From positions 19,231 through 83,230 of the forward strand of contig BJUT01000011.1 of NCBI GenBank assembly GCA_007988745.1: a stretch of 64,000 bases of DNA, written 5' to 3'. The position numbers and the translations under genes were made by a program. Positions 62,427-64,000 of this stretch are shown here, piece after piece; positions within the stretch are counted from its first letter, which is position 1, and every line of letters begins with the position of its first letter. Source of the DNA: Pseudoalteromonas atlantica (GTDB lineage: Bacteria > Pseudomonadota > Gammaproteobacteria > Enterobacterales > Alteromonadaceae). The notes beneath the pieces were generated by a model. It ran no database searches, was not told where the DNA came from, and saw only the letters and a program-made list of their open reading frames with translations.

Positions 62427-62935
62427 TGTTAAAAGTAAGTACGGTACTAAGTGCAGCACTATTAATGGTTGCCGCATTATTTCAAACAACTGCGCAGGCA
62501 CAAACGCCACAGCTAGAGATTGAATTAACCCTACCCGATCTTGATGTACAACCTTACCACCGCCCATACGTAGCTGTTTGGCTAGAAACGCCAAAGCGTA
62601 AACACGTAACGACGCTTGCGCTATGGGTTCAAAAAGCAGAATGGTTTAAAGATTTGCGCCAATGGTGGCGTAAAGCGGGTAAAACCGACATTAACTTTGA
62701 CGGCATAAGTGGTGCAACTAAGCGTGCAGGTACTTACACCATTAACTGGCAAGGTAAAGATTTAGACGGCAATGCCGTAAAGCCTGGCAAATACCTTTTA
62801 AACATTGAGGTTGTGCGCGAAGAAGGCGGCCGTGATTACAGCCGCGTAGAGCTTGATTTATCGCAAGCTGGCAAAGTGACCATTGAAGGTAAAAAAGAAT
62901 TTTCGACAAGTTTTGTAACCGTAAGCACTAAGTAG
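62426..62935 (+). CDS. DUF2271 family periplasmic protein
   Basis: This 169-residue exported protein has a signal peptide (cleavage after AQA) and a single beta-sandwich domain. Conserved features are YVAVWLETPKRKHVTTLALW, DGISGATKRAGTYTINW and a FlgD-like GKYLLNIEVVREEGG, where ligand-like loops pack. DUF2271 proteins occur with PepSY membrane proteins and DUF4198 proteins in iron-regulated operons, and no activity is known. AAAGGAG precedes the start, which overlaps the previous stop. Confidence 0.9.
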   Translation: MLKVSTVLSAALLMVAALFQTTAQAQTPQLEIELTLPDLDVQPYHRPYVAVWLETPKRKHVTTLALWVQKAEWFKDLRQWWRKAGKTDINFDGISGATKRAGTYTINWQGKDLDGNAVKPGKYLLNIEVVREEGGRDYSRVELDLSQAGKVTIEGKKEFSTSFVTVSTK

Positions 62936-62969
62936 CTGCTACTTAATCATTTGAATTTAAGGAAATACA

Positions 62970-63815
62970 ATGAAAATTAATTTATTAAAAACGGCTTTAA
63001 TTGGCGCACTTAGCTTATCGGCGCTGGTATCTACATCGGCAAGTGCACATGGGCGCTGGTTATTACCTTCGCACACGTCATTATCTGGCGACAAAGCGCA
63101 CTACGTAATGATTGACGCGAGTATTTCTAACGAAATATTTGCCCCCGACAAAGCCTTTAAACCAAAAGAAAAAGGCGCAGAGTACGACGACACACTACTT
63201 ATGGCCCTTGCACCAAACGGTGAAGAAGTGTCTGAGACCATTCGTGCTTATTACCTAAAGCGTAAAAGCTCAGCGGCAGTAAGCCTAAAAGAAGAAGGTA
63301 CTTACCACATTGCCATGACGCAAAAGCCAATGTACATGACCTTCTACAAAAACGAAGAAGGTAAGCGCAAGCGCGTATTTGGTAAAAAGTCAGAAGCTAA
63401 ATTACCAAGCAATGCAAAAGATGTAACCACAACTAAAGTTATATCTACAGTAGATACATTTGTAAGCCGTAACGGTACTTCTAAGCCTGCACAACTTGGC
63501 TTAGGCCTTGAGCTTAGCGGCCCAACGCATCCAAACGATTTATTTGTTGGCGAGCAAGCGCGTTTTCAGTTACTACAAGATGGCAAGCCAGCGGGCGAAG
63601 GCATTGAAGTAAGCATTTTAAAAGGCGATACACGCTACCGTAACGAACGTGGCGAAATAAAAGTAACAACCGACAAAAACGGCATGTTTAGCACAACCTG
63701 GAAAGAGCCAGGCCTATACCTAATCGAAACCTCTAACAAAGTTAAAGTAAACGAAGAAGGCGTAGATGCCGGTCGTTATGCTCTATTCACGACGTTAGAA
63801 GTAGCACCTGAATAA
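62970..63815 (+). CDS. DUF4198 family periplasmic protein
   Basis: This 281-residue exported protein has a signal peptide (ending ASA). The mature protein begins HGRWLLPSHTSLSGD, an N-terminal histidine often seen in metal-handling DUF4198 members. A second Ig-like domain follows (about 175-281; QLGLGLELSGPTHPNDLFVG, TTDKNGMFSTTWKEPGLYLI). It is related to the periplasmic part of nickel/cobalt uptake systems, and with the Fur box upstream an iron or metal role is likely but unproven. TAAGGA precedes the ATG. Confidence 0.88.
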   Translation: MKINLLKTALIGALSLSALVSTSASAHGRWLLPSHTSLSGDKAHYVMIDASISNEIFAPDKAFKPKEKGAEYDDTLLMALAPNGEEVSETIRAYYLKRKSSAAVSLKEEGTYHIAMTQKPMYMTFYKNEEGKRKRVFGKKSEAKLPSNAKDVTTTKVISTVDTFVSRNGTSKPAQLGLGLELSGPTHPNDLFVGEQARFQLLQDGKPAGEGIEVSILKGDTRYRNERGEIKVTTDKNGMFSTTWKEPGLYLIETSNKVKVNEEGVDAGRYALFTTLEVAPE

Positions 63816-63859
63816 TTTTTTTCACGCAATTTACACAATAAATTAAGGCCAAGTTTTCA

Positions 63860-64000
63860 GGGCGTGTTGAGCTTTGATGGTTGAACTTGCAGCAGTGTGT
63901 TTGGTTTTTAGGCAAGGCAGAGTCTATGGAGTGTGGTTATCCCCCATAAATAGGCGATAACGCAGCATAAATGCCAAACATGTGCTGCCCTTCGGGTTCT
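63860..64000. repeat. Structured element, possible edge of a dispersed repeat
   Basis: Outer arms GCAGCA...TGTTTGG (63889-63904) and CCAAACA...TGCTGC (63974-63988) pair with only a small internal mismatch, enclosing a second stem GTTATC/GATAAC. It contains no ORF, and its base composition is richer in G+C than the flanks. The window ends inside it. It resembles intergenic repeats seen near mobile elements in related genomes, but I cannot confirm copies. Confidence 0.45.

Overview
The window is a stretch of chromosome from a marine gammaproteobacterium. It is most likely Pseudoalteromonas (Alteromonadales): the DNA is AT-rich, the ubiE-ubiJ-ubiB-tatABC-tatD-hemB order is gammaproteobacterial, and there are many TonB-receptor, secreted-protease and LytTR genes. 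The genus call is inference; no database search was possible. I saw no rRNA, tRNA, CRISPR array, phage genes or transposase.

Layout. 1-2.3 kb: the N-terminal end of an FMN-binding glutamate-synthase-like gene, then a DUF885 lipoprotein. 2.6-12.4 kb: a GGDEF protein with a degenerate active site, then the housekeeping run ubiE, ubiJ, ubiB, tatA, tatB, tatC, a small secreted protein, tatD, an intact 7TM diguanylate cyclase and hemB. 12.5-19.2 kb: a large ExeM-like secreted nuclease with a GlyGly-CTERM tail, and opgGH for osmoregulated periplasmic glucans. 19.5-21.6 kb: a stand-alone second EF-G (fusA2 type). 21.8-28.4 kb: one leftward operon of porin, tctC, tctB, tctA, citrate-type sensor kinase and response regulator, i.e. 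a carboxylate uptake system with its own regulator. A candidate small RNA lies on the other strand behind its promoter region. 29-32.2 kb: YlqF-type GTPase, YaeQ, a lipase-like hydrolase, a small membrane protein and Dps. 32.5-39.0 kb: TonB receptor, LytTR regulator with a dead receiver domain, STAS-like protein, oligopeptidase B. 39.1-44.3 kb: a c-di-GMP riboswitch driving a headless GbpA-type chitin-binding ORF, then an RND efflux pump with its adaptor. 44.6-49.95 kb: secreted metalloprotease, PhzF protein, and a small pilin / GspF-like / PQ-loop cluster. 50.3-58.7 kb: Fur-box PepSY gene, TPR lipoprotein with a hairpin over its ribosome binding site, a protease-propeller-barrel outer-membrane protein, two PH-domain membrane proteins and a hexose-6-phosphate mutarotase. 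59.2-63.8 kb: MarR regulator, porin, YbaN protein and a Fur-box operon of PepSY, DUF2271 and DUF4198 proteins. The last ~150 bases hold a structured element that looks like the edge of a dispersed repeat.

The strongest second-look items are the c-di-GMP-I riboswitch (about 39788-39868, minus strand, with a near-perfect promoter) ahead of a GbpA-like protein that has lost its catalytic domain; a promoter-to-terminator candidate sRNA at about 28706-28926; the compact pilin plus mini-GspF pair; and the hairpin covering the Shine-Dalgarno at 51458-51496. Function calls rest on motif recognition by eye.
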